Positions 15,481 to 24,532 of a stretch of DNA of 37,475 bases are shown piece by piece; the first letter of the stretch is position 1, and every line of letters starts with the position of its first letter. The stretch is from the NCBI GenBank assembly GCA_002791805.1, contig PFND01000084.1:1-37475 (forward strand), read 5' to 3'. Both the position numbers and the translations under genes were made by a program. The notes under the pieces are model-generated. The model did no database searches. It saw only the letters and a list, made by a program, of their open reading frames with translations, and was not told where the DNA came from. Source of the stretch: Alphaproteobacteria bacterium CG_4_10_14_0_8_um_filter_53_9 (GTDB taxonomy: Bacteria > Pseudomonadota > Alphaproteobacteria > UBA2136 > UBA6156).

Positions 15481-16167
15481 TTATTCCGCAGCAGAAGGCG
15501 TGCTTTTCTCGGCAGGCGTTATAACGGTGTTGGTGGTCACCGTCACCTCAGATGTAGCCTGAAGGGGAGCTTCAGCCTCAGCCTCAGTAGCTTCAGCGGG
15601 CATCTCCTCTACTGAGTCAGATGGAGAAGCATCAACAGGGGCTATAGCCGGCGGCGTACTCACAGGTTTGGTTGTTTTGGGGGTACCATCGTCGTTCCAG
15701 CGGTCAGCCCAACGTTTTTCCCAGGCAGGATTGGTATAGGCCACGTAGTTGCCTGTTTCCGCATCCCAATAAAAGCTGGAGACACCCTCTAAACGAGGAT
15801 CTTCCCGCCAGGCTTTGCCGTTCTCAAGGGTCTCGGGCAGCATAAGGGCGCCAGAGGAGAGCACAACAGTGACCGTTGGCACAGCCGGCATGTTATCAGG
15901 GGAAGAGCCCCCCAGATCGCCATGATCAGAAGAGTCATCAGAAACATCAACGTCAGGCATTTCGTCATTCATCATACCAGCGGCGGCATTGTCCATGTCT
16001 TCGGCAACATCTGCGGGGGCCATAGCCGCCTCATCCAGCGCTGCTTCAGCGTCTTCAGTAAAAGCGCTGTTGGTTTCCACGTAGGTGTTTGGCAGCACCA
16101 TATCTTCGGCAAAAGCGGCCCCAAGGGTGCCGATGCTCATCAAGGTTGCAAGGCGTAAAATCGTCAT
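15481..16167 (-). CDS. Acidic exported protein, unknown function
   Basis: The ATG at 16167 is chosen, not the upstream in-frame start at 16257: GGGGAGAG lies about 8 bases before it, and it gives a clean signal peptide (MTILRLATLMSIGTLGAAFA, then EDM). The mature protein, about 208 residues, is strongly acidic in its first third (Asp, Glu and Met-rich around residues 35-90). A compact central part contains KAWREDPRLEGVSSFYWDAE and PAWEKRWADRWNDDG, and the Pro/Ala/Glu tail is low-complexity. The aromatic-rich central block may be the only folded domain. No family recognised. It lies in the leuS-lptE interval and has its own terminator. Confidence 0.75.
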   Translation of the reverse strand: MTILRLATLMSIGTLGAAFAEDMVLPNTYVETNSAFTEDAEAALDEAAMAPADVAEDMDNAAAGMMNDEMPDVDVSDDSSDHGDLGGSSPDNMPAVPTVTVVLSSGALMLPETLENGKAWREDPRLEGVSSFYWDAETGNYVAYTNPAWEKRWADRWNDDGTPKTTKPVSTPPAIAPVDASPSDSVEEMPAEATEAEAEAPLQATSEVTVTTNTVITPAEKSTPSAAE

Positions 16168-16250
16168 AATAAAGCTCTCCCCATATTTTGTTTTTTTGTA
16201 GTGTAAAGCAAAGCCATCGTACGCCATCTCCACCCTCTTGGCTAGAGGCC

Positions 16251-16279
16251 TTGACATAAGTATACATAAGAACCATACA
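16251..16279 (+). promoter_or_regulatory. Sigma-70-like promoter for the gene at 16344
   Basis: TTGACA (16251-16256), a perfect -35 hexamer, is followed after 17 bases by CATACA (16274-16279); TATACA also occurs at 16261. It lies 65 bases upstream of the + strand gene in a divergent interval. Confidence 0.45.
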
Positions 16280-16343
16280 AGGCTTATCTAAGATTCCGTT
16301 TTTCACGTCCCCAAGGGGGGCGGCGGCAATCTGGAGGTTCTCC

Positions 16344-17102
16344 ATGAAAAATCTCATCCCTGTACATTCCGCAACCCAAAACCCCGAGGATGAGTACGAC
16401 GATTGGTTTCGTTGCGTCATCGGCGATCTGAAAACCGGTCTACACGGCCGGCTCTTGTATGCCTTATGGACCGCAAACAGGCTCGCTGGAGAAGTGCGCC
16501 TGTTTCTCCCCGTCTCTCCTTCCGAATTGAAGGGGGAAAGGTTTAATGGTCGCCCTGAATCGGTGCAGAAGCTCTGGACATGGCTGAAAGACGAAGCTTC
16601 TGACGAAGATCTGGTAAGGGTCCGTTTGGATCGTACCCAAGCGCTCGATCTGCTTTTCGGCGCCCACTATGATTGGTGGGAGGATGCAGCAGAAAAGAAG
16701 CATCCCATCAATACGAATGGGGAGGCGCTTCGGGCACGCATCTTCGCAGAAGAGGAGGGCTTTGATTGGATCATGCCCATCTCAACAGGGTATGGCCACG
16801 CAGCGCGGTGCGGCGATACCGATTTTGCCACATGCGAACCATGCGGCATTGATGTGGCTGGTTATGCGCCGGCGCCGTTCGCTCGTCTGGGCAAGCAGCG
16901 GCCAGCAATCATCGATCCTGTGCATCTCACCAGTGCGCCGTTCGCGGGCGTAGATGAGCGCCATCAATTCCATCTCTTGATACCTGCAATGTTTGTGGAG
17001 TTCAAAGGGGATGGACCTCGTTATGACGCTTTCAACGAGGCCTTGGTGGATTTGATGAAAAAGCATGGCATCACCAAAAACGTGAGGGGCGAAGCTCTGT
17101 AA
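16344..17102 (+). CDS. Unrecognised cytoplasmic protein (252 aa)
   Basis: GGAGG lies 7 bases before the ATG, a strong start. The product has no signal peptide or membrane segment. It is rich in Trp and acidic residues in the first half (DEYDDWFRCVIGD, VQKLWTWLKDEASDEDLVRVR, AHYDWWEDAAEKKHPINTN), and a cysteine cluster with histidines lies in the middle (YGHAARCGDTDFATCEPCGI, around residues 150-170). The C-CxxC pattern could bind a metal, but that is speculation. I recognise no family. It lies alone on the + strand between leuS and the exported acidic protein, with its own promoter-like and terminator elements, which suggests an inserted single-gene unit. Confidence 0.8.
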   Translation: MKNLIPVHSATQNPEDEYDDWFRCVIGDLKTGLHGRLLYALWTANRLAGEVRLFLPVSPSELKGERFNGRPESVQKLWTWLKDEASDEDLVRVRLDRTQALDLLFGAHYDWWEDAAEKKHPINTNGEALRARIFAEEEGFDWIMPISTGYGHAARCGDTDFATCEPCGIDVAGYAPAPFARLGKQRPAIIDPVHLTSAPFAGVDERHQFHLLIPAMFVEFKGDGPRYDAFNEALVDLMKKHGITKNVRGEAL

Positions 17103-17119
17103 GCATCGCGAAAAAACAA

Positions 17120-17146
17120 AACGGCCGGGAATCCCCCGGCCGTTTC
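17120..17146. terminator. Bidirectional terminator between the 252-aa gene and leuS
   Basis: AAACGGCCGGG (17120-17130) pairs with CCCGGCCGTTT (17136-17146), loop 5 bases, between two convergent genes. Confidence 0.88.
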
Positions 17147-17151
17147 GCGTA

Positions 17152-19704
17152 TTAAGCCACCGCCAGCGTCACCAAACGCCCGGGCACATACAGCTCTTTT
17201 TTAAGGGCCTTACCCTCTATCCAGGGCTGCACCTCATCCAAAGCCTTGGCCATGGCAAGGGCATCTTCCGCGCTAATGTCGGCAGGCACCACAAGCTTGC
17301 CGCGCACCTTACCGTTCACTTGCACCACAAGGGTTATTTCATCTTCTTGGGCGGCGGCCTCATCGGCCACAGGCCAAGGGGCGGCATAAAGCGGGTCTGT
17401 ATGGCCCAAAACCTGCCACAGGTGCTCGGTGATGTGGGGCACGGCAGGGTTAAGCAAACGCACAAGGGTTTCCGCACCAAATTTTACGGTGTCCGAAAGA
17501 CCCTCTTCAGCCGCTCTGTTCAAATCATTCATTAACTCCATGCACGCCGCCACCATGGTGTTATAATGAAAACGTTCAATGTCTTTTGTCACACGCAAAA
17601 TGGTTTGATGAATTTTACGGTTAAGGGCTTCGTTGGGCGCACTTTGTAGGGCATCCGCCGCCGCCACTTTGTGGGCAAGCGTCCACACACGGCCTAAAAA
17701 GCGCCACGCACCGTCAATCGCCTGCTCAGACCACTCAAGGTCGCGTTCGGGCGGAGCCGTAAACAGCATAAACAGGCGGAGCGTATCGGCACCATAGCGA
17801 GCCAAAAGCTCATCCGGGCTGTCCCCATTGTTTTTAGATTTGGAGATTTTTTCCGCCGCCAGAACCGTAAGCGCTTCTCCCGTATCTTTTTCAAAGGCTT
17901 TCCCGTCTTTCCAAACCACCTGGCTGGGGTAAACATAAGTACCGTCGGCCTTCTGGTAAGAATTTCCAATCAGCATTCCCTGGCAGAGCAAAGCCGCAAA
18001 AGGCTCACCACAAGGCAGCTTGCCCATATCCCGCAAGGCTTTGACAAAAAATCGAGAATAGAGCAGGTGCAGCACAGCATGCTCAATCCCGCCAATATAT
18101 TGGTTAACGCCACCTTTCATCCAGTAGTCCATCGCCGTTTTATCCAAAGGCTCATCGGCCTCAGGGCACAAATAACGGAGAAAGTACCAGCTGCTGTCCA
18201 TAAAGGTATCCATGGTATCCGTTTCTCGCTCAGCCTTGGCGCCGCAGCTTGGGCAGTCTACATGTTTCCACGTAGGGTGCTTATCAAGGGGGTTGCCAGC
18301 GCCATCAAAGGCACAATCTTCAGGGAGTTTCACGGGGAGCTGATCGCGCGGCACAGGCACAACGCCACAATCAGGGCAATGAATGAAAGGAATAGGGCAA
18401 CCCCAGTAGCGCTGCCGTCCCACACCCCAGTCTCTCAGGCGGTATTGGGTTTGTCCCTCTCCCCAGCCTTCCGCTTCAGCCTTGGCAATAGCGGTTGCAA
18501 TGGCCTCATCCACCTGTTTGCCGTTAAAAAGAGGAGAATTAACCACCTCACCATCACCCGTATACGGGGCGGCCGTAATGTCATGACCCTCGGGGAGAGA
18601 GACAACAGGCGTAATAGGCAGGTTATATTTGGTTGCAAACGCGTGGTCACGCTCATCATGAGCCGGCACAGCCATAATGGCACCCGTGCCATAGGTCATC
18701 AGCACAAAGTTCGCCACAAAAATAGGGAGTTTATCACCCGTAAGCGGATGAATCGCCACATAAGGCGTAAGAGCCCCCTTTTTCTCGGCACGGTCAATAA
18801 TCTCCTGGGCAGTACCCATACGGCTGGCCTCGGCAATAAAGGCAGCAATCTCAGGGCTCGTTTCAGCAGCTTTCTTAGCCAAAGGGTGCTCTGGAGCCAC
18901 AGCACAAAAAGTCGCACCATAAAGGGTATCAGGCCGTGTAGAAAAAACGGTAAGGGGGTCAAGCGCCGCACCCGCCTCATCCTGTACCGTAAAATCAAAC
19001 TTCATCCCTTGGGATTTTCCAATCCAGTTGACCTGCATGGTTTTCACACGGTCAGGCCAGCCGGGCAGGGTGGTAAGGTCATCAAGCAGGGCATCGGCAT
19101 AATGGGTGATTTTCAAAAACCATTGAGAAAGAAGCTTGCGCTCCACAGGCGCACCGCTGCGCCAGCCCTTACCATCCACAACCTGCTCGTTAGCAAGCAC
19201 GGTTTGGTCTATAGGGTCCCAGTTGACCAACGCCTCTTTTTTATAAACAAGTCCTTTGGCAAAAAAGTCCAAAAACAGTGCCTGCTGGTGACCATAATAG
19301 CTAGGTAAGCAAGTGGTCACTTCCTTGCTCCAATCGTAACTCCAGCCAAATTTTTTCATGACAGCCTTCATCTCGGCAATGTTTTCCAGTGTCCACGTTC
19401 CTGGGTGTATACCGCGCTTGATGGCCGCATTTTCAGCAGGCAGTCCAAAACTGTCCCAGCCCATGGGGTGCATCACATTAAAACCTTGGGCGCGCTTAAA
19501 GCGGGCCAGAACATCGCCCAAAGTATAATTGCGTACATGTCCCATATGCAGCTGACCACTTGGGTAAGGAAGCATCTCAAGTACATAAAACGGCTGTTTT
19601 TCAGGGTTTACGTGGGCTTCAAAAACGTTGTTGTCAAACCAGGTTTTTTGCCAGTCAGCTTCAAGAGATGACGGGGTATAAGGAGGGATAAGTGCTGTAT
19701 TCAT
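17152..19704 (-). CDS. leuS: Leucyl-tRNA synthetase
   Basis: A class I synthetase that charges tRNA-Leu. The ATG at 19704 is preferred to the upstream one at 19740 because MNTALIPPYTPSSLEADWQ matches the family start; no clear ribosome-binding site is visible for either. About 850 residues. The HIGH motif is HMGHVRN (about 53-59), in LPYPSGQLHMGHVRNYTLGD. The editing domain (CP1) carries FSTRPDTLYGATF and MAVPAHDERDHAFA. The KMSKS loop is KISKSKNNGDSPDELL. A C-terminal domain with QVNGKVRGK completes the enzyme. LeuRS-lptE-holA order is usual for alphaproteobacteria; here two genes lie between leuS and lptE. Confidence 0.98.
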   Translation of the reverse strand: MNTALIPPYTPSSLEADWQKTWFDNNVFEAHVNPEKQPFYVLEMLPYPSGQLHMGHVRNYTLGDVLARFKRAQGFNVMHPMGWDSFGLPAENAAIKRGIHPGTWTLENIAEMKAVMKKFGWSYDWSKEVTTCLPSYYGHQQALFLDFFAKGLVYKKEALVNWDPIDQTVLANEQVVDGKGWRSGAPVERKLLSQWFLKITHYADALLDDLTTLPGWPDRVKTMQVNWIGKSQGMKFDFTVQDEAGAALDPLTVFSTRPDTLYGATFCAVAPEHPLAKKAAETSPEIAAFIAEASRMGTAQEIIDRAEKKGALTPYVAIHPLTGDKLPIFVANFVLMTYGTGAIMAVPAHDERDHAFATKYNLPITPVVSLPEGHDITAAPYTGDGEVVNSPLFNGKQVDEAIATAIAKAEAEGWGEGQTQYRLRDWGVGRQRYWGCPIPFIHCPDCGVVPVPRDQLPVKLPEDCAFDGAGNPLDKHPTWKHVDCPSCGAKAERETDTMDTFMDSSWYFLRYLCPEADEPLDKTAMDYWMKGGVNQYIGGIEHAVLHLLYSRFFVKALRDMGKLPCGEPFAALLCQGMLIGNSYQKADGTYVYPSQVVWKDGKAFEKDTGEALTVLAAEKISKSKNNGDSPDELLARYGADTLRLFMLFTAPPERDLEWSEQAIDGAWRFLGRVWTLAHKVAAADALQSAPNEALNRKIHQTILRVTKDIERFHYNTMVAACMELMNDLNRAAEEGLSDTVKFGAETLVRLLNPAVPHITEHLWQVLGHTDPLYAAPWPVADEAAAQEDEITLVVQVNGKVRGKLVVPADISAEDALAMAKALDEVQPWIEGKALKKELYVPGRLVTLAVA

Positions 19705-19772
19705 AACGCCAAAGTGTAACGATAGCCGCCAAAAAAACAAGCCCCAAAGGGCCTGTAAAAGAAAAAGAGACT

Positions 19773-20300
19773 TTATTCCTTGTTAAGGGCACTCACTTTA
19801 TAAGCACGTGCTTTGGTAAGGATAATGTCTTCAAGCTGGCGCGCCGTGGCCGCATCGCTCTGCACATTTTGCCAAACGCCATTGTCTTTGGTACGCTTAA
19901 ACAGCGTAATCTTAAGGGCTTCAGGGGTAAGTTTCTGGCCTGTAATGAGGATATTCAGCTTAATCTGCTCATCAGTACGGGAGGGGTTGGTGTACCAATC
20001 CGTTACCACAACACCACCGGTGCTATCGGCTTGAATAAGGGGCATAAAGCTCACGGTATCAAGGGTGGCTTTCCACAGGTAGGCATTCACACCCAGCTCA
20101 GGAACATCACGACTGAACAATCCGCCGCTGCCGTCACGGTTTTTAAACGCATCCAGAATGTTACCGCTCTCGCCAGAAAAGAGACCAGGCCCTTTAGGCA
20201 TATCGGTAGGGTTTACAGGAGCCGGTTTAACATCAACACCAGAGCAGGCCACAAGGAAGGTTGCGGCGAAAAGAGCGTTAAGCGCGAAGAAGCGAGACAT
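19773..20300 (-). CDS. DUF3576-type lipoprotein
   Basis: The ATG at 20300 is chosen: it gives a lipoprotein signal (MSRFFALNALFAATFLVACSG) with lipobox LVAC, and an AAAGGAA sequence lies upstream, while the longer frame to 20372 adds a hydrophilic leader. The mature protein contains VPELGVNAYLWKATLDTVSFMPL, VVVTDWYTNPSRTDEQIKLN and TLFKRTKDNGVWQN, the pattern of the alphaproteobacterial DUF3576 family, which is usually encoded next to leuS. The domain's role is unknown; an envelope function is expected. It is upstream of leuS on the same strand, so it may be cotranscribed. Confidence 0.88.
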   Translation of the reverse strand: MSRFFALNALFAATFLVACSGVDVKPAPVNPTDMPKGPGLFSGESGNILDAFKNRDGSGGLFSRDVPELGVNAYLWKATLDTVSFMPLIQADSTGGVVVTDWYTNPSRTDEQIKLNILITGQKLTPEALKITLFKRTKDNGVWQNVQSDAATARQLEDIILTKARAYKVSALNKE

Positions 20301-20374
20301 GGATACGTTTTTTCCTTTGTTGCGGGCCTCACCATAGCGGGGATAAGAAAGTTTGTCTATCACCCATAGCAAAA

Positions 20375-20391
20375 GGCCGCCATAGGCGGCC
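20375..20391 (-). terminator. Terminator of the porin gene
   Basis: GGCCGCC (20375-20381) and GGCGGCC (20385-20391) with a 3-base loop; in the - direction it is followed by TTTT. It lies 30 bases after the porin stop. Confidence 0.85.
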
Positions 20392-20421
20392 GTTTGCTTT
20401 AGGTAAGGTTTAAGCGTTAGC

Positions 20422-21507
20422 TTAAAACTTCACGCGCATGTTCACGCCGTACAGGCTAACATCTTCCGTGGTCAGAGCAGTCCGATCAAGGTCGAAGTTA
20501 CGGTACAGAGCAGCCAAGCTGATGCCGTTACCCAGGTTGTACTGAGCACCAAGACCCATGGTGGTCAGGTCGTCAGAACGGGTACCAACATTGTTGTAGT
20601 CTTTCGACACACCGTAGTCAGCAGCCACTTCGTAGGCATCCCAGGCATAACCAACTTTGGCATACCAGGCGCTAGGTTCTTCGACAGCAGCTGCTTTGTT
20701 ACCCAGGCTTTGGGTTGTGTAAGCAACGGTACCGGCGATACCGGAAGTGTGTTTGGCAGAGACGCTGGCAGCAACTTCAGTGTCAACGCGGTTAGCCACG
20801 TTCTGGTTGCTGTCATTGTTCATGTGCACACCGGCAGCAGCAGCGACAGTAAAGTCGTTCATGCCACCTTCGTAGAACACGCTGGCGTCCATATCACCAC
20901 CTTGGGCGATAGCGGCACGACCTTGGAAGCCGGCCACGATTGGGCTGTCATAGCGAACGCTGTTAGAGCGGCTGGGAAGACCAAAAGTAGATCCACCAAC
21001 AGTCACACCGGAAGCAGCACCTGTGCTGGTTGCAAACTGAATGCCACCACCAATGTCGCTGTTTTCGCTGTTCATAACGTCACCAACACCGGCCAGGTCT
21101 TGGCCAATAACGCCATCAATGGCGGTGCTTTGACGACCAACATACACACCACCGAAGTTACCGGACATACCAACGCGGGCTTGACGCTCGGTCATGGTTG
21201 CAGCGGCACCATCAGTTACTTGGTTGTTAGCGGCGGTAAAATCCTTGCTGAAGTTGTTAGAAGGGTTACCTTGCATTTCGGCTTCGTAAAGCACAGAAGC
21301 GGTCAGGCCATTGTCCAAAGCTTGGGCACCTTTAAGGCCAAAGCGGCTGGAGCTCATGTCATTGTCCACGACGACGAAGTTAGTATCGGCGCCGTCATCA
21401 AAAGCAAAAACGCCCTTGTTAACCTGGCCGTACAGTTCAACGTCCACGGCGGACGCAGTAGCGGCCACGAACGCGAGAGCAGTCGTTGCCAGAAGGGTTT
21501 TGTTCAT
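20422..21507 (-). CDS. Outer-membrane porin (Gram-negative general porin type)
   Basis: The product (361 residues) has a signal peptide (MNKTLLATTALAFVAATASA) and a mature start VDVELYGQVNKGVFAFDDG, the typical first beta strand of Porin_4/OmpC-like trimers. SSRFGLKGAQALDNGLTASVLYEAEM continues the pattern of alternating strands, AGVGDVMNSENSDIGGGIQF belongs to a loop region, and the protein ends in Phe (NMRVKF), the BAM recognition signal. It should form a trimeric 16-strand channel for small hydrophilic solutes. AGGATAGGGAAC lies just upstream of the ATG. A 300-base upstream region has a recognisable promoter, and a terminator follows, so it is a single, probably highly expressed gene. Confidence 0.95.
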   Translation of the reverse strand: MNKTLLATTALAFVAATASAVDVELYGQVNKGVFAFDDGADTNFVVVDNDMSSSRFGLKGAQALDNGLTASVLYEAEMQGNPSNNFSKDFTAANNQVTDGAAATMTERQARVGMSGNFGGVYVGRQSTAIDGVIGQDLAGVGDVMNSENSDIGGGIQFATSTGAASGVTVGGSTFGLPSRSNSVRYDSPIVAGFQGRAAIAQGGDMDASVFYEGGMNDFTVAAAAGVHMNNDSNQNVANRVDTEVAASVSAKHTSGIAGTVAYTTQSLGNKAAAVEEPSAWYAKVGYAWDAYEVAADYGVSKDYNNVGTRSDDLTTMGLGAQYNLGNGISLAALYRNFDLDRTALTTEDVSLYGVNMRVKF

Positions 21508-21816
21508 AGTTCCCTATCCTTTTTTGTTTATCACGCCACGGACTTATCTGCCCTTGGGTAGGGGTAAACTACGTACCCTTTACCAGCAGGTCAAGATTTT
21601 TTGTGGCATTGGCGTAGGGGGTGTGGGCTTTAAATCACAGAGTGTGACATAAGCTCCCACCTACGTGCCCGTATTTGGCCTCTACCTTGATTCTTTGTCA
21701 AGATATACAGCTTACAACGCCTATCGTTTTTTCTCCCGATATAAGGAAGAGAATCCAAAAAGGTGTTTAAAAACAAAATGTTATATAAAAGCGCCCCTTG
21801 AGTTTGTAAAACGACC
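21508..21816 (-). promoter_or_regulatory. Porin promoter and leader region
   Basis: The 309 bases between parB and the porin gene hold no gene. On the - strand, TTGACC (21594-21589) and TAGTTT (21571-21566) with a 17-base spacer form a plausible sigma-70 promoter, giving a leader of roughly 50 bases. A second possible -35, TTGACA, lies near 21697. An inverted repeat TCACAGAGTGTGA (21635-21647), resembling a regulator half-site pair, lies about 40 bases upstream of the first promoter. Confidence 0.5.
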
Positions 21817-22785
21817 TTAAATGTCCATTCTGGAGGCAGAAGACGTACCGATGCGTTTAAGCAGGCCAGAAAGCTCATCCGTAGAGTCAAAGAAGATGCG
21901 CACACTCCCTCCCCCTGTCTGGTCTTTTTGGCGTATGGCAACCTTAAGGCCCACGCGCTCCTGCATCAGTTGTTCAAGGGCAGAAAGTTTGGGGTCATTC
22001 GTGCGGCGGGTCTTTGCGGTCTGGTTGGGGCGCACAAGGTGGCGCACAAGGTCTTCGGTCTCTCGCACACTCATCTGGTCTTTAATTACTTTGTTGGCAG
22101 CTTTAAGCTGCAAGTCAGCATCATCACTCAAGGCAAGGAGGGCGCGCGCATGCCCCATAGAGAGCAAACCTTTATTTACGCAATCCTTAATTTTATCAGG
22201 CAATCCCAGCAGACGAAGAAGATTGGTGATATGAGAGCGGCTTTTCCCGGTCACGCGGGCCATGTCTTCATGGGTGTAATGGAATTCGTTCACAAGCCGT
22301 AAATAGCCGGCCGCCTCTTCCAAGGGGTTGAGGTCGGATCGTTGAACGTTTTCAACAAGGGCCACTTCCAAAGCTTTGCCGTCATCAAGGGGGCGCACGA
22401 TAACAGGAACAGACGTCAGCCCCGCAATTTTGGCCGCACGCCAGCGGCGCTCGCCACCAATAATCTCAAACTTACCCTCTTGTCCTGGTGCCGGCCGCAC
22501 TAATAAAGGTTGCAGAACACCTTGGGCTTTAATAGAGCTCGCAAGGGCCTCAAGCGCAGTAGGCTCAAAATAACGACGCGGCTGAACAGAGGATGGGATA
22601 AGGGCGTCGAGAGAAACCTCCGTCTCACCCTTGGCAGGCGTTATGGCGGGTGTGGAGGAAACAGCTGCCGCAGCGGAGTCATCCAAAAGCGCGCTAAGGC
22701 CTCGGCCCAAACCCTTGGGGGCTGTCTGTGGTTTGGAGGGCATGGCCACAGTGTTTAAAGGAGAGGGGGTGGAGTCTTGGGTCAT
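21817..22785 (-). CDS. parB: Chromosome-partitioning protein ParB
   Basis: ParB is a CTP-dependent clamp that loads at parS and spreads along the origin region. The product has 322 residues. The N-terminal [11 protein letters not shown] (24-34) is the ParA-contact region. The conserved ERRWRAA box, as GERRWRAA (111-118), belongs to the CTP-binding domain, and [15 protein letters not shown] is also typical. The helix-turn-helix ([19 protein letters not shown]) follows. A C-terminal dimerisation domain completes it. The gene starts 39 bases after parA on the same strand, so parAB form an operon. Confidence 0.97.
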   Translation of the reverse strand: MTQDSTPSPLNTVAMPSKPQTAPKGLGRGLSALLDDSAAAAVSSTPAITPAKGETEVSLDALIPSSVQPRRYFEPTALEALASSIKAQGVLQPLLVRPAPGQEGKFEIIGGERRWRAAKIAGLTSVPVIVRPLDDGKALEVALVENVQRSDLNPLEEAAGYLRLVNEFHYTHEDMARVTGKSRSHITNLLRLLGLPDKIKDCVNKGLLSMGHARALLALSDDADLQLKAANKVIKDQMSVRETEDLVRHLVRPNQTAKTRRTNDPKLSALEQLMQERVGLKVAIRQKDQTGGGSVRIFFDSTDELSGLLKRIGTSSASRMDI

Positions 22786-22824
22786 CGAGGGTTTCTTTCT
22801 TCTTTTACTATATAAAGGTACAAA

Positions 22825-23619
22825 CTAGGCAGCTCGGGGTGTTGCCGCAGGCTGAGAGAGGCGCTGGATCAATTCTGCCGCCAATCGGATATAAGCCTGA
22901 GACCCCGCAGATTTAACATCATAAATCAGGCCGGGCGCCCCATGAGACGGAGCCTCGGAGAGACGAACATTCCGGGGGATAAGGACATCAAAGACCTGGT
23001 GACCAAGGTGCTGACGAACATCATGGACAACCTGATTTGCAAGGTTGTTCCGTTTGTCATACATGGTCAGCAGGACACCTAAAATCTCAAGGCGGGGGTT
23101 AAGGTTCTTTTTCACAAGCTCAAGGGTTTTGAAAAGCTGGGAAAGTCCTTCCATGGCAAAAAATTCACATTGAAGAGGAATGAGCACATCCGTAGAAGCC
23201 ACAAGGGCGTTAATGGTCAGCAAACCTAAAGAGGGAGGACAATCAATAAAAACGTAGTCAAAAGCGTTTTGAGCCTCTGCGAGCGCCTCCTTCAAGCGCG
23301 TCTCGCGCGCCATGGCGGGCACAAGCTCTACTTCGGCACCAGAGAGGTGGATGGTGGAGGGCACAATAGAAAGTCCCGGCACCTGTGTCGGCACAATAGA
23401 GTCTTCCAAAGAGGATTCGTTCATAACAAGAGAGTAAGATGAGTGGGCAAGCCCGCGCTTGTCGATACCAAATCCTGTCGTCGTGTTTCCTTGGGGGTCA
23501 AAATCAACAACGAGAACGCGGTGGCCGCAGGCCGCCATCGCTGTCGCGAGATTAACGGCAGTGGTTGTCTTTCCAACACCGCCTTTTTGGTTGGATAAGG
23601 CAATAATTCTAGCTGGCAT
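22825..23619 (-). CDS. parA: Chromosome-partitioning ATPase ParA
   Basis: ParA is a Walker-type ATPase that forms a nucleoid gradient to move ParB-parS complexes. The product has 264 residues. The deviant Walker A is KGGVGKTTT (12-20), with the signature Lys before the first Gly pair. VDFDPQGNTTTGFGI and FIDCPPSLGLLTINAL are the other catalytic segments. A relaxed DnaA-box-like TTATCCCCA lies at 23640-23648, 20 bases upstream of the start. It is followed by parB and preceded by rsmG and a parS-like site. Confidence 0.97.
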   Translation of the reverse strand: MPARIIALSNQKGGVGKTTTAVNLATAMAACGHRVLVVDFDPQGNTTTGFGIDKRGLAHSSYSLVMNESSLEDSIVPTQVPGLSIVPSTIHLSGAEVELVPAMARETRLKEALAEAQNAFDYVFIDCPPSLGLLTINALVASTDVLIPLQCEFFAMEGLSQLFKTLELVKKNLNPRLEILGVLLTMYDKRNNLANQVVHDVRQHLGHQVFDVLIPRNVRLSEAPSHGAPGLIYDVKSAGSQAYIRLAAELIQRLSQPAATPRAA

Positions 23620-23730
23620 TGTCGCGCATTCTCCCCTGGTTATCCCCAGATAAGCCTATCTTACAGGCAGTCAAAACCTAGGTTTTCTGCGTGTATGCCG
23701 CACCATGGTGAAAGTTTGGGCGGTTGTATC

Positions 23731-23746
23731 CGTTCCACATGGAACG
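23731..23746. promoter_or_regulatory. parS-like site upstream of parA
   Basis: CGTTCCACATGGAACG is a near-perfect palindrome. It matches the parS variant TGTTCCACGTGGAACA at 13 of 16 positions, the outer bases and one centre base differing. It lies between rsmG (ends 23761) and parA. Confidence 0.65.
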
Positions 23747-23760
23747 GTTCAGGCTGCTGT

Positions 23761-24390
23761 TTAGCTCTGGGCGTCCGGGCGGATGGTTAGCACCACGCCC
23801 AACGCATCCGTTATACTCTTGTCAGCAGATATTGTCATGTTTTTGGCGGGCGGATAAGCCTCTATTTCTGTTAGATATGCCTGCCCTTTAAGCAACAACC
23901 AATACCCCTTAGGGGCGAGCAAAGGTTGAGTAAGCGGAAGCAAATCACTCAAGGCTGCAACAGCGCGAGCCGTCACAATATCAAAGCTTTTTTCAGGGAG
24001 AGTAGCGCAATCATCTGCACATATAGCGATATTAGATAAGCCTATGTTTTGTTTGACGATTTTTAGAAAGCTGGCTTTCTTCGCAATGCGTTCACAAAGG
24101 GTGAAATGCAGGTGCGGGCAGAGTATGGCAAGCACCATTCCTGGTAAACCGGCCCCTGTTCCCACGTCCAAAACGTGGCGAGGAGAGTCCAGCTCCTCCG
24201 TTTCCATCGCCGTAGGAAGATGCGGCACAATCTGCGCGCTATCCCAAATGTGTCTCGCCAGGGCATCGGGGGTCGTGCTTCGCCCAATCAGGTTGTGCGT
24301 TGTATTCCATTTAAGGAGGAGCGCCGTATAAGCTTCCAGTTGTTCCATCTGGGTGGGTGTCGGGTGGGGGAGAGTCTCTGGCCAAAGCAT
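23761..24390 (-). CDS. rsmG: 16S rRNA (guanine527-N7)-methyltransferase RsmG (GidB)
   Basis: RsmG methylates G527 of 16S rRNA using S-adenosylmethionine. The product has 209 residues, the normal length. It has YTALLLKWNTTHNLIGRST (residues 21-39) and ARHIWDSAQIV near the N-terminus, and the SAM-binding motif LDVGTGAGLPGMVLAILCP (74-92). ARAVAALSDLLPLTQPLLAPKG is a further family segment. The site is directly upstream of parA, as in the classical gidA-gidB-parA-parB order, but mnmG (gidA) is elsewhere. No clear ribosome-binding site is visible before the ATG. Confidence 0.96.
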   Translation of the reverse strand: MLWPETLPHPTPTQMEQLEAYTALLLKWNTTHNLIGRSTTPDALARHIWDSAQIVPHLPTAMETEELDSPRHVLDVGTGAGLPGMVLAILCPHLHFTLCERIAKKASFLKIVKQNIGLSNIAICADDCATLPEKSFDIVTARAVAALSDLLPLTQPLLAPKGYWLLLKGQAYLTEIEAYPPAKNMTISADKSITDALGVVLTIRPDAQS

Positions 24391-24460
24391 AAAAGGGTCA
24401 TAGCGCGTAGATGAAAAGCTGGCAAGAGCCGCTTGATTTCGCAGAAATTTAAAAAGATAT

Positions 24461-24472
24461 GTAAGCGCTTAC
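24461..24472. promoter_or_regulatory. Perfect 12-bp palindrome upstream of rsmG
   Basis: GTAAGCGCTTAC, about 70 bases upstream of the rsmG start. It may be an operator; no known regulator is assigned. Confidence 0.3.
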
Positions 24473-24509
24473 ACACCTAAAAAGTGCAGCTTTTCTGGGC
24501 ATTTTAGAA

Positions 24510-24528
24510 AAGGCCTCAGAGAGGCCTT
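24510..24528 (-). terminator. Terminator of the BON-domain gene
   Basis: AAGGCCTC (24510-24517) and GAGGCCTT (24521-24528) with a 3-base loop; TTTTCTAAAA follows in the - direction. It lies just after the stop at 24533. Confidence 0.87.
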
Positions 24529-24532
24529 GACG

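Noticed and set aside
18067-19308. 413-codon + strand frame opposite leuS
   Set aside because: Antisense shadow of leuS.
20710-21561. 283-codon + strand frame opposite the porin gene
   Set aside because: Mirror of porin codons with His/Thr/Val repeats; no start site.
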